The translations under genes and the position numbers were made by a program. A DNA stretch of 64,000 bases from JBLIDK01 sp047632595 (GTDB taxonomy: Bacteria > Bacteroidota > Bacteroidia > Sphingobacteriales > Sphingobacteriaceae): positions 1-64,000 of the forward strand of contig JBLIDK010000004.1 of NCBI GenBank assembly GCA_047632595.1, in the 5' to 3' direction. Below are positions 1 to 8,615 of the stretch, piece by piece; position 1 is the first letter of the stretch, and each line of letters starts with the position of its first letter. The notes beneath the pieces were generated by a model. The model did no database searches. It was not told where the DNA came from and was given only the letters and a program-made list of their open reading frames with translations.

Positions 1-754
1 ATGTTGTTAAATCATCGCCTTGAGCTTGCTCTAATGCCTTTAAAAGGAGATAGGTTTTCTTGTTAGATAAGATGTCGCCACCAACCTGTTTTCCAAATTG
101 ACTTTGATCTGCATACACATCCAATAAGTCATCTCGTAATTGAAAAGCAATGCCTAATTTCTTACCGAAAATGCCAAGTTGTTCTACATCGGTTGGAGAG
201 GCTTTGCCAATTAATGCCCCAATACGTAATGCACCACTCAATAAAATGGCAGTTTTTTGAGATATCATGTGTAAATACTCATCCACATGAACATCAAATC
301 GGGTTTCAAAGTTCATGTCAAGCATTTGACCTTCACATACTTCTAATGCCACGTTGTTGAATATTTCAACCAGTGAAGTGGTATTTCCCTCAGACTTTAA
401 CAGCTCCTTGTAAGCACAAATCAACATAGCATCGCCACTTAAAATAGCTACGTGTTCATTCCACTTTTCATGCACCGTTGTTTTACCTCTTCGTAATGGA
501 GCATCGTCCATTATATCATCGTGCATCAACGAAAAATTATGGAATAGCTCAATGGCTTTTGCTGCACTTATTGCTTTTTTATAATCACCCGCAAATAAGT
601 CGCAGGCCATAAGTACAAGCACCGGGCGAATACGTTTACCACCTAAGGTTAGTATATACCGTATCGGCTCATAAAGGTTGGTTGGATTTTCAGGTAAATC
701 CAATGTTTTTAGCTCTTCTTCTAAGTAAAGTTTAAGCGTATTTAAATCTGACAT
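1..754 (-). CDS. polyprenyl synthetase (isoprenyl diphosphate synthase), C-terminus cut off by window edge
   Basis: The reading frame starts at ATG 754-752 and runs off the left edge without a stop, so about 251 N-terminal residues are present. It carries the first aspartate-rich motif DDIMD, preceded by LFHNFSLMH, and the second, DDLLD, near LGIAFQLRDD. These motifs bind the Mg2+-diphosphate of the allylic substrate in trans-prenyltransferases, which condense isopentenyl diphosphate for quinone or carotenoid precursors. LTLGGKRIRP near residue 35 is also typical. One base separates it from the rnr stop codon upstream, so the two genes are probably cotranscribed. Chain length cannot be judged from this fragment. 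Confidence 0.93.
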   Translation of the reverse strand, partial: MSDLNTLKLYLEEELKTLDLPENPTNLYEPIRYILTLGGKRIRPVLVLMACDLFAGDYKKAISAAKAIELFHNFSLMHDDIMDDAPLRRGKTTVHEKWNEHVAILSGDAMLICAYKELLKSEGNTTSLVEIFNNVALEVCEGQMLDMNFETRFDVHVDEYLHMISQKTAILLSGALRIGALIGKASPTDVEQLGIFGKKLGIAFQLRDDLLDVYADQSQFGKQVGGDILSNKKTYLLLKALEQAQGDDLTT

Positions 755-755
755 T

Positions 756-2891
756 CTATTTAACTAGCGTAAAATCAATTTGTCTTTTTATTAAGTCAAC
801 TCTGTCAATCATAATCGTGATTTCGTCGCCAATTTTGAACTTTTTCTTCTTCCGTTGGCCAACTATACAAAAGTTATCAGCATCAAGTAAGTAAAAATCG
901 TCTTCAAGATCGCTGACTTTTATCATTCCTTCACATTTATTTGCATTTAACTCTACATAAATGCCCCATTCGGTAACATGCGAAATAACCCCATCAAACA
1001 CTTCGCCAACTTCATTTACTAAATATTCAGCCTGCTTAAATTTAATACTTTGTCTTTCAGCTGCCGTTGCTTTAATTTCTTGTGAAGTACAGTGCTGGCA
1101 ATTTTTCTCTAATTTTTCCGCTTCAACCGATTTTCCACCATCTAAATAATGTTGTAAAAGTCTATGAACCATCACATCTGGGTAACGACGAATGGGAGAG
1201 GTGAAGTGGGTGTAAAATTCAAACCCCAAACCAAAGTGAGAGGTCTTCTCGGTAGTATATACAGCCTTACTCATTGTTCGTGCTGCCATCGATGATAAGA
1301 TGTTCTGTTCTTTTTCACCTACAATTTTTTCCATCATGGCGTTTAGCGTTGTGATGTTTTCTTCTATGGTATTGGTGTTAATGCGATGTCCGAATTGGTA
1401 AGCAAAACGAGCAAAATTCACCATAGCTTCTTCTTTTGGTAAATCGTGAGATCGGTAAACAAAGGTTTGATCGTTTTTCTTCTTCTTGTCACCAATAAAC
1501 TTGGCTACTCTTCTGTTTGCAAGAAGCATGAAATCTTCCACCAATTTATGTGCATCCACTCGCTCTTTTACATAAACCTCAACTGGTTTCATGTCTTTAT
1601 CAAGTTTGAATTTAACTTCCGTTGTTTCAAAAGAAATAGACCCTTCGGCAAAACGTTTTTTACGCAGATTATGGGCAATGGAGTTTAAGGTTGTAAGCTC
1701 CTCGCTGAACTTCCCTTTTTTGGCATCTAAAATTTCTTGTACTTCTAAATACGCAAAGCGATGATCACTGTGAATCACAGTTCGTCCGTACCATTCTTTT
1801 AATACTTGACCTTCTCCATCTAATTCAAAAAGTGCTGAAAAGCATAATTTATCTTCATTTGGCCGTAAAGAACAGACGTTGTTACTTAGTTTTTCTGGTA
1901 ACATAGGCAAAACTCTATCAACCAAATAAACTGACGTGGCTCGTTTATATGCTTCCTTGTCTAATTCGGTTCCTGGCTTTACGTAATGACTTACATCGGC
2001 AATGTGAATTCCAATTTCGTAGCGATTATCTTCTAATTTCTTAAAAGAAATAGCATCATCAAAATCTTTCGCATCCACCGGGTCAATAGTAAGGGTTAAG
2101 GTTTTTCTTAAGTCTTTTCGGTCTTTTAATGCCTTTTCAGGGATGGTATCAGGAATGGCTGCAGCTTCACGTTCCACTTCTTCAGGAAAAACGGAGTCGA
2201 AACCGTTGTCGAAAATAATGGATTCCATTTCGGCACTGTGCTCTCCAGGAGTACCAAATACTTTTTTAACCTTTCCAATTGGGTTTTTAGCATCTTTTGG
2301 CCATTCTGTAATTTCTACTAGTACCTTGTCCCCATCATTTCCACCGTTTAATCCGCTTGTGGGAATGAAAATATCTCTTGGCATTTTACGAGAATCGGCA
2401 ATTAAAAAAGCATAGTTTTTTGAAACTGATAACTGGCCAGTGTATTCAGTTTTGGTACGTTCTAAAACGGCTACAATTTGTCCTTTTACCCTTGTGCCTT
2501 GTTTTTCCTTAGCGTGAAGAATAAATGCAACTCTATCATCATGCAGAGCGTTTCCAACATACTTAGGCTGAATCATTACATCTTGCTCAAAAGCATCGCA
2601 AATAATATAAGCAGAACCGTTGGTGGCCATATCAACAACCCCTTCGTAACGTTTTTTGCTGTGCTTCACTTGAAACTTTCCTCTTTCAATTTCATCAACA
2701 CGGCCTTTTTTAACCTCTCGAAGTAAAACATCAAGCACTACTTGCCGCTGCTCTTTGTCATCGATACCTATGGCGGCAGAAATTTGTTTGAAGTTTAAAG
2801 CTTTTTGAGATCCTTCTAAAACATCTAAAATAGATTCTTGAAGAATGGCATTAATTGGAGAATTGGACTTTTTGGATTTTTTACGCGACAC
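756..2891 (-). CDS. rnr: ribonuclease R (RNase II/R family exoribonuclease)
   Basis: 711 residues, near the usual family length. It degrades structured RNA from the 3' end in the cytoplasm. Order: basic, Lys-rich N-terminus with a winged-helix region (about 10-70), cold-shock/OB domains (about 80-220), the RNB catalytic domain with the metal-binding cluster IDPVDAKDFDDA near residue 270, then a C-terminal S1 domain (about 625-711) with a short Lys run. The start codon is GTG; no upstream in-frame ATG fits and the MSRKKSKK beginning suits the family. It is followed after one base by the polyprenyl synthetase gene. Family assignment is secure. Confidence 0.96.
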   Translation of the reverse strand: MSRKKSKKSNSPINAILQESILDVLEGSQKALNFKQISAAIGIDDKEQRQVVLDVLLREVKKGRVDEIERGKFQVKHSKKRYEGVVDMATNGSAYIICDAFEQDVMIQPKYVGNALHDDRVAFILHAKEKQGTRVKGQIVAVLERTKTEYTGQLSVSKNYAFLIADSRKMPRDIFIPTSGLNGGNDGDKVLVEITEWPKDAKNPIGKVKKVFGTPGEHSAEMESIIFDNGFDSVFPEEVEREAAAIPDTIPEKALKDRKDLRKTLTLTIDPVDAKDFDDAISFKKLEDNRYEIGIHIADVSHYVKPGTELDKEAYKRATSVYLVDRVLPMLPEKLSNNVCSLRPNEDKLCFSALFELDGEGQVLKEWYGRTVIHSDHRFAYLEVQEILDAKKGKFSEELTTLNSIAHNLRKKRFAEGSISFETTEVKFKLDKDMKPVEVYVKERVDAHKLVEDFMLLANRRVAKFIGDKKKKNDQTFVYRSHDLPKEEAMVNFARFAYQFGHRINTNTIEENITTLNAMMEKIVGEKEQNILSSMAARTMSKAVYTTEKTSHFGLGFEFYTHFTSPIRRYPDVMVHRLLQHYLDGGKSVEAEKLEKNCQHCTSQEIKATAAERQSIKFKQAEYLVNEVGEVFDGVISHVTEWGIYVELNANKCEGMIKVSDLEDDFYLLDADNFCIVGQRKKKKFKIGDEITIMIDRVDLIKRQIDFTLVK

Positions 2892-2966
2892 GTTATTGAA
2901 ATATGTATAAAGCTAAATTAGGGAATTAATAATGGAATGCAAGTTTGAATCTGTGAAAACAAAAAA

Positions 2967-2987
2967 GGCTACCTCTAAGAGATAGCC
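2967..2987 (-). terminator. Rho-independent terminator of the T9SS gene upstream
   Basis: The arms 2967-2975 and 2979-2987 form a 9-bp stem with a 3-nt loop. Read on the minus strand the single mismatch becomes a G-U wobble and the stem is followed by six U residues, so it suits minus-strand transcripts ending after the gene at 3016-3900. A nearly identical copy lies at 3975-3995. Confidence 0.8.
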
Positions 2988-3015
2988 TTTTAAATTTTAT
3001 GTATTTTTATTTCAA

Positions 3016-3900
3016 TTAATTAATAACAACCTTTCTTGTAATTATTGAATGATTTTCAGTCTCAATCTTGATCAAATATATTCCAAATGCAACATCAGAA
3101 ACATCTAAATTTTGATAATTGTTTTGCTTGTTGACAAAACGTTTAACTTTTACGCCATTTAAACTAAAAAGAGCGAGCTCTTTAATGTTAGATTCATTAT
3201 TCACTGAAATATTTAAGGTGTTGGTTGTAGGATTTGGATAAATTTCAACTTTTTCATTCTGAAATTCTTCAATTCCAGAAGTTTCATATATGAATTTTAA
3301 ATCATCCATCCAGAACTTAGTCCCATCATAACTTTTAGTTTCAGTTTGTTGACCATTAGAAGGATAAACGGATAGAAAATAGCGGTTGGGAATTAGATCT
3401 GAAGGTAAATCGTTACTAATTGAAATACGAAATTTAATCTCAGTGTATTCCGATACGCTTGCACCTATACTTCCAGTTGATTTTGCTCCAAGTATAGTTG
3501 AAGAATCTTCAGATACGGAATCATAATAAGATAAGAAGACATTAAGGTTATCGTCATGAACTGGTTGATATTTATATCTAAATGAAAATTCTGTTGGTTT
3601 AATAGTAGGATTGTCAAAAGTCCATTCACCAAATAAGTGAGCTTTGCGATCTGTTCCTGTTGTATCTTTTCGTGTTGACATTAATATTGCTGAATCACCT
3701 TCAAAACTATCATCCGTTCTTTGAACAATTGGGTGAAAACCTGGCCACTCACCACAGTCTTTTCTACCATTGTAATAGAAATGCTCAGGTTCACAAGGGT
3801 TTTTCCATGATTCAAAACTACCGTTAGTTAATTGCTCTTGAGCGTAAGAAGAATTAATTAAGAGAAATGGAACTAGTGCAAGAATTAATAAATGTTTCAA
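3016..3900 (-). CDS. secreted protein with T9SS type A C-terminal sorting domain
   Basis: 294 residues. A signal peptide (about 1-20, ending SSYAQ) exports it through Sec. The middle (about 22-215) is a beta-rich region beginning LTNGSFESW, the kind of start seen in carbohydrate-binding or jelly-roll modules of Bacteroidota surface proteins. The last 80 residues (VEIYPNPTTNTLNISV through ITRKVVIN) are a classic type A sorting domain, which directs export by the type IX system and attachment to the surface. The start codon is TTG, forced by an in-frame stop just upstream and supported by the signal peptide directly after it. Ligand and function are unknown. Confidence 0.85.
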   Translation of the reverse strand: MKHLLILALVPFLLINSSYAQEQLTNGSFESWKNPCEPEHFYYNGRKDCGEWPGFHPIVQRTDDSFEGDSAILMSTRKDTTGTDRKAHLFGEWTFDNPTIKPTEFSFRYKYQPVHDDNLNVFLSYYDSVSEDSSTILGAKSTGSIGASVSEYTEIKFRISISNDLPSDLIPNRYFLSVYPSNGQQTETKSYDGTKFWMDDLKFIYETSGIEEFQNEKVEIYPNPTTNTLNISVNNESNIKELALFSLNGVKVKRFVNKQNNYQNLDVSDVAFGIYLIKIETENHSIITRKVVIN

Positions 3901-3951
3901 AATATAATTTTAAATATTAGTTAAGAAATAATTAATAACCTAAAGTTATGG

Positions 3952-3959
3952 CAAAATTA
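3952..3959 (-). promoter_or_regulatory. candidate -7 promoter box TAATTTTG for the T9SS gene
   Basis: It matches the Bacteroidota consensus TAnnTTTG exactly on the minus strand, about 50 bases before the TTG start at 3900 and downstream of the secDF terminator. No clear -33 element was identified. The site is inferred from the motif only. Confidence 0.45.
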
Positions 3960-3974
3960 TTTAGAATCAAAAAA

Positions 3975-3995
3975 GGCTACCTCTTAGAGATAGCC
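3975..3995 (-). terminator. Rho-independent terminator after secDF
   Basis: The arms 3975-3983 and 3987-3995 make the same 9-bp stem as the terminator at 2967-2987, with the loop base order changed. On the minus strand a U-rich tail follows. It lies 25 bases downstream of the secDF stop codon. Confidence 0.8.
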
Positions 3996-4019
3996 TTTAA
4001 AAATTTTATGAAGTGATTT

Positions 4020-6974
4020 TTAAGCCTTCTTTTCCTTTTCTCTTATCAAGAAATCAGTTACAACTGGTGTTGCAATGAATAGGGAAGAGTAGGTTCCAAC
4101 TAATACACCTAAAAGCATAGCGAATGTAAATCCACGAATTACTTCACCACCAAATAAGAACAACACTAATAATACAAATACAGTGGTTGTACTTGTAATA
4201 ATGGTTCTACTTAATGTGCTGTTTAATGCATCGTTAATAACTGGTCCTAATTTGCTTGATTTAGTATGATGAAGTCCTAAGAACTCTCTAACTCTATCAA
4301 ATACAACCACAGTATCGTTAATTGAGTAACCAACTACTGTAAGAATTGCAGCTATAAAGGCCTGGTCAATGTCTAGTGAGAATGGTAAAATACCATTGAA
4401 AATACTAAATACAGACAGTACCAATAACACATCATGGGCTAGGGCAGTTAATGCACCCAGTCCAAACTGCCACTTCCTAAATCGAATTAATAAGTAGGCA
4501 AATATGATTAGTAAGGCAAATAACACCGAGTAAATCGCCCCGATTTTAATGTCGTTTGCAATAGTTGGTCCTACTTTCTGAGAACTTAAAATCTCACCAG
4601 AAGAATTAATATCGCTTAATCCAGCCATTAATTTCTCTTCAACTACGTTGTCAGCATTTTCATCATCGCTGTCAATCATGTAACTGGTAGTGATTTTAAC
4701 TTGGTTAGATGTTCCAAAAGTTTTAACCTCTGGTTGAACACCAAATTCATCAGATAATGAACTTCTAATATCAGAAACTGAAACAGCTTCATCAAACTTC
4801 ATTACATAACTACGACCACCTTTAAAATCAACACCTAAGCTGAAACCACGAACAACTATAGATAGGATACCTAATCCAATAACAATTGAAGAAATTGCAT
4901 AAGGAATCTTACGTTTCTTCATGAAATCGTAATTGGTTTTTGTCATTATGTTTTCAGTAGCAGGAATAGAAAATTTAGGATCTTTTTCTCTGCTTAATTG
5001 CCATTCGAAAATCAAACGAGTAATAAATACCGCTGCAAATAATGAAGTGATAATACCAATGATTAACGTTGTTGCGAAACCTAAGATTGGTCCTTTTCCG
5101 AATAAGTAAAGAACAATACCTGTTAATAGGGTAGTTACGTTTGCATCAATAATTGATGAATAAGCGTTTTTGTAACCATCAACAATTGCTAGTTTTTTGC
5201 CTTTCCCTCTTCTAAGCTCTTCACGAATACGTTCATAAATAAGTACGTTCGCATCAACCGACATACCAATTGTAAGAACAATACCAGCTATACCCGGTAA
5301 GGTTAATACAGCGTTTAATGAAGCAAGTACACCTAAAATAAAGAATATGTTAGCGACTAATGCAATATTTGCTACTAAACCAGCTTGGTTGTAGTAGAAC
5401 ATCATAAACACAAGTACTAATGCAAGTCCAGCAATAGCTGAAATTAATCCAGAACGAATTGACTCTTTACCTAAAGAAGGTCCAACTACTTGCTCTTCAA
5501 CAATTACTGCTGGAGCTGGTAATTTACCTGCTTTTAATATGTTTGACATATCCTGAGTTTCAGGAACAGTGAACCCACCAGAGATAGAACTAATTCCACC
5601 GCTAATTTCACCTTGAACAGTAGGGTGAGAGTAAACTGCATCATCTAAAACAATAGCGATACTTCTTTTTGGGTCAACTGAAGAAGCTTCTTTAGTTAAA
5701 CGCTTCCACGTTTTTGCACCTTCGTTACTCATGTACATAGTAACTTGTGGTAATCCGTCTTGGTCAAAATCAGCACGAGCGTTAGAGATTACATCCCCTT
5801 CTAAAGCTGCTTTATCATCTCTACCCGACTTAAGAGCTACTAACTCATAAACAGTAGTTCCAGATAAAGGCTTTACACTCCATTTTAATTTAAGGTTTGC
5901 AGGTAAGTACTGTTTTACTTCATCTCTAGAAAATATTTTATTGATTTTGGCAGTATCTTTTAAATCAACCCAACCAATTGCAGGACCTCTAAATTCATCT
6001 TGTCCTTGCTCATTTTGAAAACGAGGAACGTAAAGAGCAGAATATAAAGGGTTGTTTGCTTGAAGTGCGTTTATGTCAGCTAATGAATCTGAAGAAGTTG
6101 AATCTCCATCATTTAACTCATCTAATAGAGATAATACATCTGAAGCTGCACTATCTGTACTTGCTATTGCATCATCAGTTGAAGTGCTATCGTTTGCTAA
6201 TTCTTCTTCACGTAAGAACTTGTTGATTTCTTCTAGATTTGGAATTACTTCATATACTTCGAAAGTTTCCCAGAATTCTAATTTAGCAGAACCTTGAAGT
6301 AATTTACGTACACGATCTTTATCGTCAACACCAGGAAGTTCAATTAAGATACGGTTAGAACCTTCAAGCAACTGAATGTTTGGTTGAGTTACACCGAATT
6401 TATCGATACGAGTTCTTAAGATATTGAAAGATCTATCAATTGCACCTTTAGCCTCAGTACGTAAAACGTCCAATACATCTTCGTCAGATGAATTGAAGTT
6501 TACACGATCTTGGTTTTCACGAGTTGCAAATAATGGAGCTAATGCGCTGTTAGGATTAGCTTCCTTGTAGTTCTCATAGAATAACGTGATGAAATCTTTT
6601 TGGCTTGAACGTAATTGTTTTTCTGCTACATTTAAGGCTTCTAAGAACGCTGGGTCTTTACTACCACCAGATAACACTTGGATTAATTCCTTTAAAGAAA
6701 TTTCCATTGTTACGTTCATACCACCTTGAAGGTCAAGACCTAAGTTGATTTTCTTTTCACGGCACTCCGCAAACGTGTAATCAGCTATTAATAAGTTGAA
6801 AACCGTTTGGCTAGACATTGAGTCTAAATAAGCTCTTTCTAATAATATATCACCATTCGCGTATTCCTCAGCATCTTTTTCAATGCTATTAGCAACAAAT
6901 GTGAATGATAATGAATATAAACAGGCTAGAGTAAATGCTACAACTAGAAACTGTAAAACTCCTTTTCCTTGCAT
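4020..6974 (-). CDS. secDF: fused protein translocase subunit SecDF
   Basis: 984 residues. This is the proton-driven accessory subunit of the Sec translocon that pulls secreted proteins through the inner membrane. The SecD part starts with one membrane helix (about 8-28), the DLQGGMN motif and a large periplasmic region. That region includes an Asp/Ser-rich insert (about 255-300) holding low-complexity D/S runs. Five further helices follow. SecF starts near residue 677 (MTKTNYDFMKKRK, then FSLGVDFKGGRSY) with six more helices and GYSINDTVVVFDR. The single fused chain is usual in Bacteroidota. The ATG start and a candidate promoter at 7034-7041 agree, and a terminator follows at 3975-3995. Confidence 0.97.
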   Translation of the reverse strand: MQGKGVLQFLVVAFTLACLYSLSFTFVANSIEKDAEEYANGDILLERAYLDSMSSQTVFNLLIADYTFAECREKKINLGLDLQGGMNVTMEISLKELIQVLSGGSKDPAFLEALNVAEKQLRSSQKDFITLFYENYKEANPNSALAPLFATRENQDRVNFNSSDEDVLDVLRTEAKGAIDRSFNILRTRIDKFGVTQPNIQLLEGSNRILIELPGVDDKDRVRKLLQGSAKLEFWETFEVYEVIPNLEEINKFLREEELANDSTSTDDAIASTDSAASDVLSLLDELNDGDSTSSDSLADINALQANNPLYSALYVPRFQNEQGQDEFRGPAIGWVDLKDTAKINKIFSRDEVKQYLPANLKLKWSVKPLSGTTVYELVALKSGRDDKAALEGDVISNARADFDQDGLPQVTMYMSNEGAKTWKRLTKEASSVDPKRSIAIVLDDAVYSHPTVQGEISGGISSISGGFTVPETQDMSNILKAGKLPAPAVIVEEQVVGPSLGKESIRSGLISAIAGLALVLVFMMFYYNQAGLVANIALVANIFFILGVLASLNAVLTLPGIAGIVLTIGMSVDANVLIYERIREELRRGKGKKLAIVDGYKNAYSSIIDANVTTLLTGIVLYLFGKGPILGFATTLIIGIITSLFAAVFITRLIFEWQLSREKDPKFSIPATENIMTKTNYDFMKKRKIPYAISSIVIGLGILSIVVRGFSLGVDFKGGRSYVMKFDEAVSVSDIRSSLSDEFGVQPEVKTFGTSNQVKITTSYMIDSDDENADNVVEEKLMAGLSDINSSGEILSSQKVGPTIANDIKIGAIYSVLFALLIIFAYLLIRFRKWQFGLGALTALAHDVLLVLSVFSIFNGILPFSLDIDQAFIAAILTVVGYSINDTVVVFDRVREFLGLHHTKSSKLGPVINDALNSTLSRTIITSTTTVFVLLVLFLFGGEVIRGFTFAMLLGVLVGTYSSLFIATPVVTDFLIREKEKKA

Positions 6975-7033
6975 AAAATTTTGATTTGTTTAGGTGTGTC
7001 TTTTTTGTTATTGGAACACTAAGGTTTAAGGCT

Positions 7034-7041
7034 GCAAACTT
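7034..7041 (-). promoter_or_regulatory. candidate -7 promoter box TAAGTTTG for secDF
   Basis: It matches TAnnTTTG exactly on the minus strand, about 60 bases before the secDF ATG, in a gap between genes. This is inferred from the motif alone. Confidence 0.4.
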
Positions 7042-7104
7042 AAAAGATTTAGATGATTATTAAGGTACTATGACTAGAGTATTTCTAATATTTTATGAAT
7101 AAAT

Positions 7105-7725
7105 TTAAAATAAAGGAAATGTACCGTGGGATTCTAGCAAGTTTTTAACCGAATTAATATTTATATCTACTTGATTATCAATAATTAAATCAATTTTTGA
7201 TAAAAAATCTTGACTGAGTTGATTTTCTTGTTGTTTCACATGGTGTTTCCATTGATGAGTAATTTCTAATTTGGGAAGCTTTCTTTGTTCCACATCTCGC
7301 GTTAAACGCCTTTGAAATCTTAATTTTTTCTCCGCATTTACCCATATTTTATAGTCAAACTCATCAACCAATTGTTCAAATTGGAAAAGCATCAAGCCTT
7401 CTAAAATGATAACTGGTGCAGGATGAATGACGATGGTTTCAGAAATTATTGCTGGATTATTAAAAGTGTATTCACTTAAATAAATGATTTTGCCTTGCTT
7501 TAATTTTAAAAGATGCTCATGATATTGTTCAATATTAATTGCGTTTAAAACATCAAAATTGAAAACACCTTTAAAGTCTTTTTGCAGATACTTAGTAGGC
7601 TTATAGTAATGATCCATTTGCAGAATGGCAAGCTGTCTTTCGCCATAAATGGCTCTAAGTTTTTCTACTAAATAAGTTTTTCCAGAAGCGCTATACCCCG
7701 AAATTCCGATAATAATTGGTTTCAC
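7105..7725 (-). CDS. uridine kinase-like P-loop kinase
   Basis: 206 residues, typical for the uridine kinase/phosphoribulokinase family. It has a Walker A loop GYSASGKT at 9-16, the DHYYKP segment that normally positions the nucleoside, and VIILEGLMLF with the conserved E-G after a hydrophobic strand. It probably phosphorylates uridine or cytidine for pyrimidine salvage in the cytoplasm, although substrate cannot be fixed from sequence. The start is GTG. Only one base separates it from the upstream LysM gene stop, so the two form a tight minus-strand pair. Confidence 0.85.
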   Translation of the reverse strand: MKPIIIGISGYSASGKTYLVEKLRAIYGERQLAILQMDHYYKPTKYLQKDFKGVFNFDVLNAINIEQYHEHLLKLKQGKIIYLSEYTFNNPAIISETIVIHPAPVIILEGLMLFQFEQLVDEFDYKIWVNAEKKLRFQRRLTRDVEQRKLPKLEITHQWKHHVKQQENQLSQDFLSKIDLIIDNQVDININSVKNLLESHGTFPLF

Positions 7726-7726
7726 C

Positions 7727-8524
7727 TTATTCTATTAATGAGGTGTAAACAGATTTACCCAAAACATAGTCGCTTAATGACCCAAGTTTTGTCGCAACAT
7801 TTCTAGGAATAGTCATAACTGCATTGTCAAGTGAGCGAAAACGGCCATCACGACCTATTACTTTTACAAAAACCGTTTTGTTATTTAGCTCATTAGTTAG
7901 TTTAATAACCGTTCCAATTTTTGCTATGGGATGATAAGCAACTAGTTGATTTAAACCAGAATAGGATAGGGTGTCTACTATTTGCACCAATCCGACTTCC
8001 TTAATTTCTAAATAATTGCCAACGGTATCTTTTTCAACAAGTGGTTGTAAAGTAAGATCCATTTCTGGAGCCTTTGATTTTTTAATTAACAGGTCTTGAC
8101 CTATAGTAAGGTCTATTGAGCTTATGTTATTTAGTTCTTTTAACTTTTCAACTGGAACTCGATGCAATTGAGAAATAGAATATAATGTCTCTTTGGGTTT
8201 CACCACATGGTAAAGGGATTTATCATCTGCTTTTTCACCGGTGGCAAGTCTGTTTGTTGGAATGTAAAGTATATCGTCAATAGGGAGAGCATTGTTTTCT
8301 CTAGGATTATACCTCATTAATTCTTTTACATCGCAATTGTATATTCTGCTAATTGAGTAAAAGGTTTGTTTGGCATCAACCTTATGAATGACAAATATTT
8401 TTCCATTAATAATTTTAGTACCTATTGAATCTACCGTGTTGAAATTCATAGCATTTGCGCTAAAGCAAAAGCATAAAATCGATAGAAAAAGGAATCCTTT
8501 AATATAGTGGTTAGTATTGTTCAC
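7727..8524 (-). CDS. secreted LysM protein with RlpA-like double-psi beta-barrel end
   Basis: 265 residues. The signal peptide spans about 1-25 (ending SANA). LysM repeat 1 is at about 46-92 (VDAKQTFYSISRIYNCDVKE) and LysM 2 at about 105-150 (VVKPKETLYSISQLHRVPVE); LysM binds peptidoglycan glycan. The C-terminus (about 190-262, VAYHPIAKIGTVIKL through NVATKLGSL) resembles the double-psi beta-barrel of RlpA-type proteins, which in some cases cleave peptidoglycan; no catalytic claim is made. The start is GTG. A TACTTTTG box (8530-8537) lies only five bases before it, so either the mRNA is nearly leaderless or that box is chance. Confidence 0.83.
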   Translation of the reverse strand: MNNTNHYIKGFLFLSILCFCFSANAMNFNTVDSIGTKIINGKIFVIHKVDAKQTFYSISRIYNCDVKELMRYNPRENNALPIDDILYIPTNRLATGEKADDKSLYHVVKPKETLYSISQLHRVPVEKLKELNNISSIDLTIGQDLLIKKSKAPEMDLTLQPLVEKDTVGNYLEIKEVGLVQIVDTLSYSGLNQLVAYHPIAKIGTVIKLTNELNNKTVFVKVIGRDGRFRSLDNAVMTIPRNVATKLGSLSDYVLGKSVYTSLIE

Positions 8525-8529
8525 AGCTC

Positions 8530-8537
8530 CAAAAGTA
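8530..8537 (-). promoter_or_regulatory. candidate -7 promoter box TACTTTTG next to the LysM gene start
   Basis: Exact TAnnTTTG match on the minus strand, ending five bases before the GTG start at 8524. A start site about 6 bases downstream would fall on the start codon, giving a leaderless transcript. Confidence 0.35.
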
Positions 8538-8615
8538 AATATACATTTTGAATGTATGCTAATGAACTAAGGGTATTCCTATATTTGTTTTTTTATCACA
8601 CCTTCTATTTGGCTT

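Noticed and set aside
7727..8524. LysM gene starting at a codon other than GTG 8524
   Set aside because: No in-frame ATG lies upstream before the promoter box, and the next downstream Met would remove the signal peptide.
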